From DATLGB01 sp037724045 (GTDB lineage: Bacteria > Actinomycetota > Thermoleophilia > Solirubrobacterales > Solirubrobacteraceae): 64,000 bases of DNA. The stretch covers positions 1 to 64,000 of the forward strand of contig JBBJOW010000015.1 of the NCBI GenBank assembly GCA_037724045.1, in the 5' to 3' direction. Below, one piece after another: positions 50,551 through 58,355 of the stretch (the stretch's first letter is position 1; every line of letters starts with the position of its first letter). Below the pieces are notes generated by a model. The model did no database searches. It worked only from the letters and a program-made list of their open reading frames with translations, and was not told the DNA's origin. The position numbers and the translations under genes were made by a program.

Positions 50551-50564
50551 TGTCCCGACACTAG
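50547..50564. repeat. palindromic repeat CTAGTGTCCCG, copy 2, between convergent genes
   Basis: CTAGTGTCCCGACACTAG, a perfect 7-bp-stem hairpin with loop CCCG that includes the rapZ stop codon and lies 10 nt from the stop of the convergent CHAD gene. It may act as a two-way terminator here. Copy 1 is at 42035-42052. Confidence 0.65.
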
Positions 50565-50573
50565 CCGACCCGG

Positions 50574-51461
50574 CTACGCGGCGAGGTACGCGCCGGCGCG
50601 CCGGGCGAACGCCTCGGGCTTGTCGGCGTAGAGCTTGCGCGAGAGTGCGAACGCCTCCGTCTGCAGCTCCTTGCGGCGCCGGTGGCAGAAGGCCACGAAG
50701 GTCGGGCCGTCGACCGAGGCGGGCCATTCCTGGGCCTCGATGCGCTCGGCGAGCACTCCGAGGTCGTGGTCGTCGCCGAGAAGGTCGGCAAGGGCATGGG
50801 CCTCATCGCCGATGACCTTCCACATCGCCGGCCAGGACTGCTCGAGCAGCTTGGCGTGGTACCAGAGGTCCTTCACGCGCTTGCGCCACTCGTGCAGCGC
50901 GTCGACCGTCGGCTCCTTGCGGGCGAGCTTGAGCTCCTGGCGGCCGCGGGCGTAGGCGACGGCCACGCCCTCGGCCAGCTCGGCCCGATCGAGGTCGTCG
51001 AGCGGCCACAGCTTGACGGCGGCCAGCTGCTCCTGCAGCGCCGCCACCACCTCGTCCGAGATGGCAGCGTCGGCGGCCGCCTGCGAGCGTGTGGCCTGCG
51101 CGGCAAACCGCCGTCTGACGGTGGAGAACGCGCGTGCCGGGACCTGACCGGCGAAGCGGTCATGCAGTTTCTGAGCGGTTTCGACCATGACGTCCGCATC
51201 ACGAACGTCGGCGAGCCCGGCGGCGATCTCGCGCAGCGCGTCGTTGGTGGCACGCCGGGCCTCGGCCGGCACCCCCGAACGGGCCAGACGGAGGATCGAG
51301 CGGGTCTTCTTGAGGTCCTTGCGCGCCTCGTGCACGGCGGTCACCGGATCGACGACCCGCTCCTCGCGCAGGTTGCGCACGGCGTCGGCGAGTTGCTCGG
51401 CGACCACGGCGCGCAACGTCGCCGGGACCGCCTCGCCCTGTAGGTCGAGCTGGTAGGCCAT
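50574..51461 (-). CDS. CHAD domain protein
   Basis: The 295 residues are an all-helical CHAD domain, known to bind inorganic polyphosphate through conserved histidines and basic residues: AVHEARKDLKKTRSILRLAR in the first half and ALHEWRKRVKDLWYHAKLLE in the second, each starting the four-helix repeats. Such proteins associate with polyphosphate granules; this genome encodes ppk at 24 kb. A TAGCGT 10 nt upstream of the ATG, with GGAGG between, may be the -10. There is no CYTH domain. Confidence 0.9.
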   Translation of the reverse strand: MAYQLDLQGEAVPATLRAVVAEQLADAVRNLREERVVDPVTAVHEARKDLKKTRSILRLARSGVPAEARRATNDALREIAAGLADVRDADVMVETAQKLHDRFAGQVPARAFSTVRRRFAAQATRSQAAADAAISDEVVAALQEQLAAVKLWPLDDLDRAELAEGVAVAYARGRQELKLARKEPTVDALHEWRKRVKDLWYHAKLLEQSWPAMWKVIGDEAHALADLLGDDHDLGVLAERIEAQEWPASVDGPTFVAFCHRRRKELQTEAFALSRKLYADKPEAFARRAGAYLAA

Positions 51462-51771
51462 CAGCCTCCAGACGCTACCCGTCAGTTGTGAAGATTCGTA
51501 ACAACCGGCAGTGGCTACGGGAGCCGCACCGTGGCGCGCAGCGCGTATTGCGACGGGCGCGTCGGCACGACGGGCTGCTCGATCGCGGCGAGCCGGCGCA
51601 CCAGCGAGGGCCACTGCCCGGCCGCGAGCATCGGCGCGCCCCCGGCGGTGCCGCCGCGCTCGACCGCGGTGGGACTGAATCCGACACGCGAGCGCTCGTG
51701 CGACCTTCGACCCGAAGGCCGAGGGGCCGAAGCTGGTCTCCTCACGCGACGTCCGCCTCCTCGCCGCCAAG
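51462..51771. other. 310 bp upstream of arsR without a recognised gene
   Basis: Holds only short frames. On the minus strand 51515-51680 could be a gene end (LAAGQWPSLVRRLAAIEQPV then ALRATVRLP), so this may be the tail of a lost gene. No hairpin or repeat stands out. It contains the promoters of the CHAD gene and, at its right end, of arsR. Confidence 0.4.
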
Positions 51772-51777
51772 TAGCCT
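51772..51777 (+). promoter_or_regulatory. -10 hexamer of arsR
   Basis: TAGCCT, 7 nt before ATG 51785; a leaderless layout with the regulator's own operator likely around it. Confidence 0.5.
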
Positions 51778-51784
51778 TCCATCG

Positions 51785-52138
51785 ATGGCTGTGGATATGG
51801 AGCTGACGCCGAAGACAAAGCGTCCCAAGGGCGAGGCGTGCTGCGAGCCGGTTGTGTATCCGGACATCGCTCGCGAGCACGCCGTGCGCATGGCCGAGGT
51901 GGCGAAGGCCATCGGCGATCCGATCCGCCTGCAGCTGGTGGACGTGCTGCGCAAGCACGCCGGCAAGGTATGCGTGTGTGAGCTGGTCCCGCTGTTCGAC
52001 ATCGCGCAGCCGACGCTGAGCCATCACCTCAAGAAGTTGCGCGAGGCCGGCATCGTGGACTCCGAGCGCCAGGGTCTGTGGGCGTATTACTACGTGTTGC
52101 CCGACGCGCTCGAAGAGCTCTCGCTCTGGCTGGGCTAA
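51785..52138 (+). CDS. arsR: ArsR/SmtB-family arsenic-responsive repressor
   Basis: The 117 residues form a winged helix (AKAIGDPIRLQLVDVLRKHA, QPTLSHHLKKLREAGIVDSE). Candidate As(III)-binding thiols are Cys63 and Cys65 (KVCVCELV, the classic helix-alpha-3 pair) and Cys19-Cys20 near the N-terminus. It is first in a block with an arsenate-type GAPDH, arsJ and arsM. A longer frame upstream is not coding; ATG 51785 follows TAGCCT by 7 nt. Confidence 0.92.
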   Translation: MAVDMELTPKTKRPKGEACCEPVVYPDIAREHAVRMAEVAKAIGDPIRLQLVDVLRKHAGKVCVCELVPLFDIAQPTLSHHLKKLREAGIVDSERQGLWAYYYVLPDALEELSLWLG

Positions 52139-52170
52139 CCGCCTCGTTACAACGACGGCCGTCGATTCAA

Positions 52171-52176
52171 TAGGCT
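52171..52176 (+). promoter_or_regulatory. -10 hexamer of the arsenate-type GAPDH gene
   Basis: TAGGCT, 7 nt before ATG 52184; a second promoter 32 nt after the arsR stop. Confidence 0.5.
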
Positions 52177-52183
52177 GACGCCG

Positions 52184-53182
52184 ATGACTCGCGTCGGGAT
52201 CAACGGCTTTGGGCGGATCGGGCGGCTGGCACTGCGGGCGGCGGCGCACCGGCCGGACCTCGAGTTCGTGCAGGTCAATGAGATCGCCGGCGATGCCGCG
52301 ACCGCGGCGCACCTGCTGGTGTTCGACTCGGTGCACGGGCGCTGGGACGCGGAAGTGTCCTCCACCGGAGGCTCGCTCTCGGTGAACGGGGCCGAGATCG
52401 CGTACAGCGACATCGCGGATCCCGGCGCGGTGCCCTGGGATGTCGACGTAGTGCTCGAGTGCTCCGGCAGGTTCCGCACCCGCGAGAAGCTCGACCCCTA
52501 CTTCGGCGCCGGAGTTCGCAAGGTCATCGTCGCGGCGCCGGTCAAGCAGGACGCGCTGAACGTTGTCGTGGGGGTCAACGACCACCTCTACGACCCCGAC
52601 CGCCACGACCTCCTGACCGCTGCGTCGTGCACGACGAACTGCCTGGCACCGGTGGTCAAGGTCATCCACGAGGGCATCGGGATCCAACGCGGCTCGATCA
52701 CCACGCTGCACGACCTGACCAACACGCAGACGATCGTCGACGCGCCGCACAAGGACCTGCGCCGCGCGCGTGCGGCCGGGATGTCCCTGATCCCGACGAC
52801 CACCGGGTCGGCGACCGCGATCGGGATGATCTTCCCCGAGCTGCAGGGCAAGCTCGATGGCCTCGCCGTACGCGTCCCGCTCCTCAACGCCTCGCTGACC
52901 GACTGCGTCTTCGAAGTCGCGCGGCCGACCACGGTCGAAGAGGTCAACGGCCTGCTGGCGGCCGCGGCCGCCGGCCCGCTCGCGGGCATTCTCGGCTACG
53001 AGGATCGCCCTCTCGTGTCCATCGACTTCAAGGACGATCCGCGCTCGGGGATCGTGGACGCTCCGAGCACCATGGTCACCGATTCGACGCAGGTGAAGAT
53101 CCTCGCCTGGTACGACAACGAGTGGGGCTACGCGAACCGTCTCGTCGAGCTCGCTGGAACGGTCGCCGCCGGCCTGTCGTGA
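52184..53182 (+). CDS. ArsJ-associated glyceraldehyde-3-phosphate dehydrogenase
   Basis: GAPDH-fold enzyme of 332 residues with NAD motif GINGFGRIGRLAL, catalytic Cys in AASCTTNCLAPVVKV and WYDNEWGYANRLVELA. It is distinct from the glycolytic Gap at 58.4 kb. In ars operons this type converts glyceraldehyde 3-phosphate plus arsenate to 1-arseno-3-phosphoglycerate, which ArsJ then exports. Its stop overlaps the arsJ GTG (GTGA), supporting that pairing. Confidence 0.9.
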   Translation: MTRVGINGFGRIGRLALRAAAHRPDLEFVQVNEIAGDAATAAHLLVFDSVHGRWDAEVSSTGGSLSVNGAEIAYSDIADPGAVPWDVDVVLECSGRFRTREKLDPYFGAGVRKVIVAAPVKQDALNVVVGVNDHLYDPDRHDLLTAASCTTNCLAPVVKVIHEGIGIQRGSITTLHDLTNTQTIVDAPHKDLRRARAAGMSLIPTTTGSATAIGMIFPELQGKLDGLAVRVPLLNASLTDCVFEVARPTTVEEVNGLLAAAAAGPLAGILGYEDRPLVSIDFKDDPRSGIVDAPSTMVTDSTQVKILAWYDNEWGYANRLVELAGTVAAGLS

Positions 53183-54414
53183 CCGCGCAAGCCGGCGATC
53201 TGCGCAACTACGTCCTGGTCACGGGCGCCTACTGGGCCGACACGATCGCCGACGGGGCGAGCCGGATGCTCGTCCTGTTCTACTTCTACGAGCGCGGCTA
53301 TAGCCCGCTGGCGGTCGCGTCGCTGTTTTTGTTCTACGAGTTCTTCGGGATCGTCACCAACCTGGTGGGCGGGTTCCTTGCCGCCCGGCTCGGCCTGAAG
53401 GCCACGCTCTTGATGGGGCTCGGGGTGCAGATCGTGGCCCTCGGCGCGCTCGCCGTCGCGCCGGACGCGTGGCTCGTCGTTCCGTACGTCATGGCCGCCC
53501 AGGCGCTCTCGGGCATCGCCAAGGACCTGACCAAGATGTCCTCTAAGAGCGCGGTCAAGCTCGTCGTCCCCGAGGACTCGGAGGGCACGCTGTACCGCTG
53601 GGTGGCGATCCTGACCGGGTCCAAGAACGCGCTCAAGGGCGTCGGCTTCTTCCTGGGCGGCCTGCTGCTGACCGTGGTCGGCTTCCAGCCGGCGCTGCTG
53701 ATGCTCATGGGGCTCATCGTCGTCGCCCTGATCGTCGTACTGGCGATGATGCGCGGCCAGCTGGGCCGGCCGGACCCGAAGGCGAGGTTCGGGCAGATGT
53801 TCTCCAACAGCCGTGCCGTGAACATCCTCGCGGGCGCGCGCATCTTCCTCTTCGCGTCGCGCGACGTGTGGTTCGTCGTCGGCCTGCCGGTGTACCTGCG
53901 CACGGAGCAGAACTGGAGCTTCTGGGGCGTGGGCACGTTTCTCGCGGTGTGGGTGATCGGCTACGGCGCCGTCCAGGCGTCGGCGCCCCGGTTCGTCCGC
54001 GCGCCCGATGGACGCACGGCCGCGCACCTCGCGCTCGCCCTGGCGGGTTTCCCGGCGGTGATCGCCATCGCTCTGGCCACGAGCATCGAGCCGACCGTGA
54101 TCATCGTCGCGGGCCTGATCGTCTTCGGTTTCGTGTTCGCGATGAACTCGGCGGTGCACTCCTACCTGATCCTCGCGTACGCCGACGGTGACAAGGTCGC
54201 GATGAACGTCGGCTTCTACTACATGGCCAACGCCGCCGGCCGCCTGTTCGGGACCGTGCTCTCCGGGGCGCTCTATCAGTGGCAGGGTCTCGAGGCGTGC
54301 CTGTGGGCGTCGGTCGTGCTCGTGCTGGGGGCCGGCTTGTTGTCGCTGCTCCTTCCCGGTGCGCCGCGCTCTAGATCGACTAGCGTCGATGTAGCTGCTA
54401 CGGTCCCGGCATGA
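53179..54414 (+). CDS. arsJ: ArsJ, 1-arseno-3-phosphoglycerate efflux MFS transporter
   Basis: Major-facilitator protein of 411 residues with about 11-12 membrane helices. The N-terminal block VTGAYWADTIADGASRMLVL, the loop DLTKMSSKSAVKLVVPEDSE and SKNALKGVGFFLGGLLL are the ArsJ features. It exports the unstable product of the neighbouring GAPDH, which breaks down outside to release arsenate. GTG start overlapping the GAPDH stop; its own stop overlaps arsM. Confidence 0.9.
   Translation: MTAQAGDLRNYVLVTGAYWADTIADGASRMLVLFYFYERGYSPLAVASLFLFYEFFGIVTNLVGGFLAARLGLKATLLMGLGVQIVALGALAVAPDAWLVVPYVMAAQALSGIAKDLTKMSSKSAVKLVVPEDSEGTLYRWVAILTGSKNALKGVGFFLGGLLLTVVGFQPALLMLMGLIVVALIVVLAMMRGQLGRPDPKARFGQMFSNSRAVNILAGARIFLFASRDVWFVVGLPVYLRTEQNWSFWGVGTFLAVWVIGYGAVQASAPRFVRAPDGRTAAHLALALAGFPAVIAIALATSIEPTVIIVAGLIVFGFVFAMNSAVHSYLILAYADGDKVAMNVGFYYMANAAGRLFGTVLSGALYQWQGLEACLWASVVLVLGAGLLSLLLPGAPRSRSTSVDVAATVPA
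54399..54404 (+). promoter_or_regulatory. -10 hexamer of arsM
   Basis: TACGGT, 6 nt before ATG 54411, inside the end of arsJ; arsM may have its own leaderless transcript. Confidence 0.4.
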
Positions 54415-55181
54415 GCGATCCCGTCACAACCGTCATCCGCGAGATGGTCCGAGAGCGCTATGCCGCGGCTGCCACGGCCACCGCCACCGACGATCGCAGC
54501 GACTGCTGCGGCCCGAGCGCCGCCGTGATCACCGACGAGCAGCGCGACGTCTTCGGCTCCGCGCTGTACGCCGACGGCGAGCGCGACGAGCTCCCCGACG
54601 AGGCGGTGATGGCCTCGCTCGGCTGCGGCAATCCCACGGCCGTCGCCGATCTCCATGCGGGCGAGGTCGTCCTTGACCTCGGGTCGGGCGGCGGCATCGA
54701 CGTCCTGCTGTCCGCGCGCCGGGTCGGCCCGACCGGCATGGCGTACGGGCTCGACATGACGGACGAGATGCTCGACCTCGCCCGATCCAACCAGGCGAAC
54801 GCGGGCGTGGAGAACGTCGAGTGGCTCAAAGGCAACATCGAGGACATCCCGCTTGCGGACGCGACAGTCGACGTGGTCATCTCCAACTGCGTCATCAACC
54901 TCTCCGGCGACAAGCAGCGCGTGTTGAACGAGGTCGCGCGCGTGCTCAAGCCCGGCGGCCGCTTCGCCGTCTCGGACGTCATCGCCGACCCCGACATGGA
55001 CGGCGCCACCAGGGCCGACATGGCGGCGTGGACCGGCTGCATCGCCGGCGCGCTGACCCGCGAGGAGTTCGCGGCAGGGCTGGGTGCGGCCGGTCTGGCC
55101 GAGATCGAGATCCGCGAGACGCACCGGGTGCACGACAAAGCGGCCTCGGCGATCATCCGCGCCCGCAGGCTGCCCGCCTGA
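54411..55181 (+). CDS. arsM: arsenite S-adenosylmethionine methyltransferase
   Basis: Methylates As(III) to volatile or exportable methylarsenicals. The 256 residues have SAM motif VLDLGSGGGIDVLLSARRVG and the ArsM signature ISNCVINLSGDKQRVLNEV. Candidate arsenic-binding cysteines are Cys72 (SLGCGNP), Cys160 (SNCVIN) and Cys210 (TGCIAG), with an extra pair Cys32-Cys33 near the N-terminus. Overlaps arsJ by 4 nt. Together the operon handles both arsenate (GAPDH/ArsJ) and arsenite (ArsM). Confidence 0.93.
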   Translation: MSDPVTTVIREMVRERYAAAATATATDDRSDCCGPSAAVITDEQRDVFGSALYADGERDELPDEAVMASLGCGNPTAVADLHAGEVVLDLGSGGGIDVLLSARRVGPTGMAYGLDMTDEMLDLARSNQANAGVENVEWLKGNIEDIPLADATVDVVISNCVINLSGDKQRVLNEVARVLKPGGRFAVSDVIADPDMDGATRADMAAWTGCIAGALTREEFAAGLGAAGLAEIEIRETHRVHDKAASAIIRARRLPA

Positions 55182-55870
55182 CGTCAACGTCGTACTGCCG
55201 GCGGTCGCGGCGGACCTGGATGCGAGCTTCTCCCAGCTGCTCGGGGCTGCGGACCGCGTCAAGCTGACGGGCACGATCACCGACTCGCCGCTGACGGCGT
55301 CGATCGACCAGGACCCCAACGACGGCCTCAAGGACCGTCGGGAGATGTCCTCGACGCTGACCACCACGCAGGCGGGCTCGAGCGCCGCCGGCTCGCAGGG
55401 CGTCAGCGAGGGCTCCAAAGGTGACCCCAAGGCGGGCGAGCCCGATCCGGTCCCCTTCCCGGCCAACCCATCGCCGGAGACGCTGCCAGTACGTGACGGT
55501 GTACGACAACGAGAACGCCGGCGGCTTCGCCGGGCTCCCGGCCCGTCGGCCAGCCGGAGAACTTCCGCTGCGCCTTCAACAAGCGCCAGGGCAACGTCGA
55601 CAGCGACGAATAATTCACACGCCGGCGCAGCGCGCCGGTCAACATGACGAGGGCGCGACCATCCCCCGGGCGGCTCCCCTCCTCTGTCTGCCCCGGGGTG
55701 GTTGCGCCCATTCTGCCGGTCGCGCTCCTCCCCGATTGACGGACCGACCTCGTGAACGTCCGGTGACCGTTCGCGGCGCGGACCCGCGCGGGCCCCTCGG
55801 AAACACTGCGGCTCCCCCTAGGGCAAAGAACGGCAGGAAAGTCAAGATCGTCTGCAAGGTCAGGAACTAA
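55182..55870 (+). pseudogene. decayed ends of one or two secreted-protein genes
   Basis: No intact gene. About 55215-55500 reads KLTGTITDSPLTASIDQDPN and on through a Ser/Gly/Pro-rich stretch. It then shifts frame to QYVTVYDNENAGGFAGLP and again to VGQPENFRCAFNKRQGNVDS before TAA 55611. A separate short end AKNGRKVKIVCKVRN precedes TAA at 55868-55870, a lysine-rich ending typical of secreted cell-surface proteins in this type of genome. The pieces suggest deletions and frameshifts in exported-protein genes between arsM and the VWA gene. Confidence 0.55.
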
Positions 55871-55883
55871 GCGCCGCAACGGG

Positions 55884-55889
55884 TAGCGT
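55884..55889 (+). promoter_or_regulatory. -10 hexamer of the VWA protein gene
   Basis: TAGCGT, 9 nt before ATG 55899. Confidence 0.35.
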
Positions 55890-55898
55890 TCGGCCGGA

Positions 55899-57518
55899 AT
55901 GAAGCCCGGCGGCGGCAGCGGCGCGTCTGACGGTCCCGTCGAGCGCGCGCCCGCGGGCTCGGTCGTCGTCTCCTTCGCCTACTCGCCGGAGAAGGAGGAG
56001 CTGCTGCTCCCGCTCGTCGAGGAGTTCAACGCCTCGGGCGCGGAGGCGGGCGGCAAGCGGGTCTTCGTGGAGGCGGTCAACCGCTCTTCCGGGGAAGTTG
56101 AGGCCGAGATCGCCGAGGGCGACTACGAGCCGGTGGCCTGGTCGCCGTCCTCGTCGCTGTGGGGCCGGCTGCTCAACTACGAGGCCGACCGGGCGCTCGC
56201 GCCGGAGGAGTCCCCGAGCATCGTGCGCACGCCGCTGGTCTTCGCGATGTGGGAGCCGATGGCCCGCGCCCTGGGCTATCCGGACGAGCCGCTGGGCTAC
56301 ACCGACATCCTCGACCTCGCGACGTCGGGGACCGGGTGGGCGAAGTACGGCCGGCCGGAGTTCGGGGAGTTCAAGCTCGTGCACACCAACCCCGACTACT
56401 CGACGTCGGGCCTCTCGGCGGTCATCGCCGAGTACTACTTCGCCACCGGCAAGAAGGAGGGCCTCACGGTCGACGACGTGCGCGCGAAGGCGACCCGCAG
56501 CCGCGTCAAGGCCATCGAGCAGTCCATCGTCCACTACGGCGACACGACGCTCTTCATCGCCGACCAGATGCGCGAGGGCGGCCTCGGCTACGCGTCCGCG
56601 GTGGCCATGGAGGAGGCGACGCTGCTGGCCTTCAACGAGGACCGCGCCGGCCAGCCCAAGCTCGTCGCGATCTATCCGGAGGAGGGCACGTTCTTCTCCG
56701 ACAACCCCTTCATCGTGCTCGACGCACCGTGGGTGTCGGCCGACGAGCGCGAGGGCGCGGGGCAGTTCCAGGCGTTCCTGGCCGACGCGATCACCCCTTC
56801 GGTCGCGGCGCAGGGAGGCTTCCGCCCCGCCGACTTCGACGCCGAGCCGGTGGCCCCGATCGACGCCGAGCACGGTGCCGACCCCGCGCAGCCCGCGCGC
56901 GTCCTCGGCCTCCCGGAGCCACAGGTCCTCGCGGCGGCCAAGGCCGCGTGGCTCCAGGACCGTAAGCCGGCCAACATCCTGCTCGTGCTCGACACGTCGG
57001 GCTCCATGCAGGACGAGGACCGGCTCGAGCGCGCCAAGGAGGGCCTGGAGGTCTTCTTCGATGAGGTCGGCGACCAGGACCGCGTCGGCCTGCTCACCTT
57101 CAACACCGATCTCAGCGTCTCCGCGCCGTTACGGCCGTTCGGCGAGAACGGGCGCGAGCTGCGGCGCACCGTGCGCGGCCTGATCGCCGACGGCGGCACG
57201 GCCTACTACGACGCGGCCGTCGAGGGCTTCAACGGCGTGCGCGAGCTCGACGACGACGAGCGCATCAACGCGGTCGTCCTGCTCACCGACGGCGAGGACA
57301 CGGACTCCTCGCGCTCCTACGAGCAGGCCCTCGAGGCGCTCGGAGCCCAGGGTGACGCCGACAACCAGGTGCGCCTCTTCACGATCGCCTACTCGGCCGG
57401 CGCGAGCGGCGCCCAGACGCAGCTCGCCGCCCTCGCGGCGGCCACCGGCGGCAAGAGCTACGAGGGCAGCACCGAGGACATCGAGGCGGTCTACCGCTCG
57501 ATCTCCTCCTTCTTCTGA
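55899..57518 (+). CDS. solute-binding-like plus von Willebrand A domain protein
   Basis: The 539 residues combine an extracellular solute-binding-like region (about 20-330: VVVSFAYSPEKEELLLPLVE, NPDYSTSGLSAVIAEYYFAT) and a C-terminal VWA domain (about 350-539) with the MIDAS motif DTSGSM and later LTDGEDTDSSRS. Family members are lipoproteins or membrane-anchored. This one starts MKPGGGSGASDG, which looks like the linker after a lipobox, with no signal peptide, so its 5' end may have been lost together with the debris upstream. Confidence 0.82.
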   Translation: MKPGGGSGASDGPVERAPAGSVVVSFAYSPEKEELLLPLVEEFNASGAEAGGKRVFVEAVNRSSGEVEAEIAEGDYEPVAWSPSSSLWGRLLNYEADRALAPEESPSIVRTPLVFAMWEPMARALGYPDEPLGYTDILDLATSGTGWAKYGRPEFGEFKLVHTNPDYSTSGLSAVIAEYYFATGKKEGLTVDDVRAKATRSRVKAIEQSIVHYGDTTLFIADQMREGGLGYASAVAMEEATLLAFNEDRAGQPKLVAIYPEEGTFFSDNPFIVLDAPWVSADEREGAGQFQAFLADAITPSVAAQGGFRPADFDAEPVAPIDAEHGADPAQPARVLGLPEPQVLAAAKAAWLQDRKPANILLVLDTSGSMQDEDRLERAKEGLEVFFDEVGDQDRVGLLTFNTDLSVSAPLRPFGENGRELRRTVRGLIADGGTAYYDAAVEGFNGVRELDDDERINAVVLLTDGEDTDSSRSYEQALEALGAQGDADNQVRLFTIAYSAGASGAQTQLAALAAATGGKSYEGSTEDIEAVYRSISSFF

Positions 57519-57531
57519 GACCCTCTCTGCG

Positions 57532-58305
57532 GTGGCGTCGAAGCAGCCCTACTCCCGTGACGAGTACAACCGCGCGCTGATCACCAACGCGCTGCTGGAC
57601 CCCTTCAACGTGGTCCTGCTCGCCGTCGTCCTCATCATCGGGATCGTGGTGGGCTCCTTGAGCGTCCTCGGACCGGTCGCCGTGGGGCTGTACCTGGCGG
57701 GTGCGGCACGCACGTACTTCGACTCCGATGCCGCCAACAAGGTGCTCGAGCGTGAGAGGGCGCGACATCAGACCGAGCTCGCGGCGGCCGCGCCGGCCCG
57801 GCTGGACGAGCGGGCGCTGACGCCCGGCATCGCCCGGCTGGTCCGCACCGCCCGTGAGCGCGAGACGCGCATCCGCGCGGCGCTGCACGGCAACGACGAC
57901 GTGCCGGGGGCCGAGGTCGCCGGCGAGGTCGACGGCTTCGTGCTGGCGATGGAGGACACCGCGCGGCGCGCGCAGTCGCTCGCGGACGCGCTGCGCGACA
58001 CGCCGCCCCAACGCGTCGCGGCGCGGCTGGCAGAGGTCCGCGACGACCCCGCGAAGCGCGAGCTGGCCGAGGCGCTGGCGACCCAGCTCAAGACGCTCGA
58101 GCGCATGCACGCGCAGCTGCAGCGCTTCGGCGACGAGATGGAGCGCATCCTCGTCGAGCTCGACACCATCCGCGGCCAGATCGTCTCGGTGAGCGCCACC
58201 ACGGGTGCGGCCAGGGGCCGCGAGCTCGCCGGCGAGGTGCGCGCACTGCGCGAGCAGATGGGCGCCGTCTCCGACGGCATGGCGGCCGCGTACGACGAGG
58301 CCTGA
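57532..58305 (+). CDS. membrane-anchored coiled-coil protein, 257 aa
   Basis: Not assigned to a known function. Residues 20-60 form two adjacent membrane helices (DPFNVVLLAVVLIIGIVVGS, VLGPVAVGLYLAGAA). The rest is a long helical, charged cytoplasmic region with coiled-coil character (RLVRTARERETRIRAALHGN, LKTLERMHAQLQRFGDEMER). It lies 13 nt after the VWA gene on the same strand and may work with it. GTG start with no obvious ribosome binding site. Confidence 0.7.
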   Translation: MASKQPYSRDEYNRALITNALLDPFNVVLLAVVLIIGIVVGSLSVLGPVAVGLYLAGAARTYFDSDAANKVLERERARHQTELAAAAPARLDERALTPGIARLVRTARERETRIRAALHGNDDVPGAEVAGEVDGFVLAMEDTARRAQSLADALRDTPPQRVAARLAEVRDDPAKRELAEALATQLKTLERMHAQLQRFGDEMERILVELDTIRGQIVSVSATTGAARGRELAGEVRALREQMGAVSDGMAAAYDEA

Positions 58306-58309
58306 CGGG

Positions 58310-58343
58310 TAGGGTTCCGGGAGCCCCCTCCCTCGAACCAGGA
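58310..58343 (+). promoter_or_regulatory. promoter and Shine-Dalgarno of the gap-pgk-tpi-gpmI operon
   Basis: TAGGGT at 58310-58315 would start transcription near 58322, giving a leader of about 34 nt with AGGAG at 58339-58343, 12 nt before the gap ATG. This leadered layout differs from most other genes in the window. Confidence 0.5.
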
Positions 58344-58355
58344 GCACTCGAACTA

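Noticed and set aside
54821..55267. Alternative frame inside arsM
   Set aside because: Arg/His-rich shadow frame; arsM is complete with all motifs.
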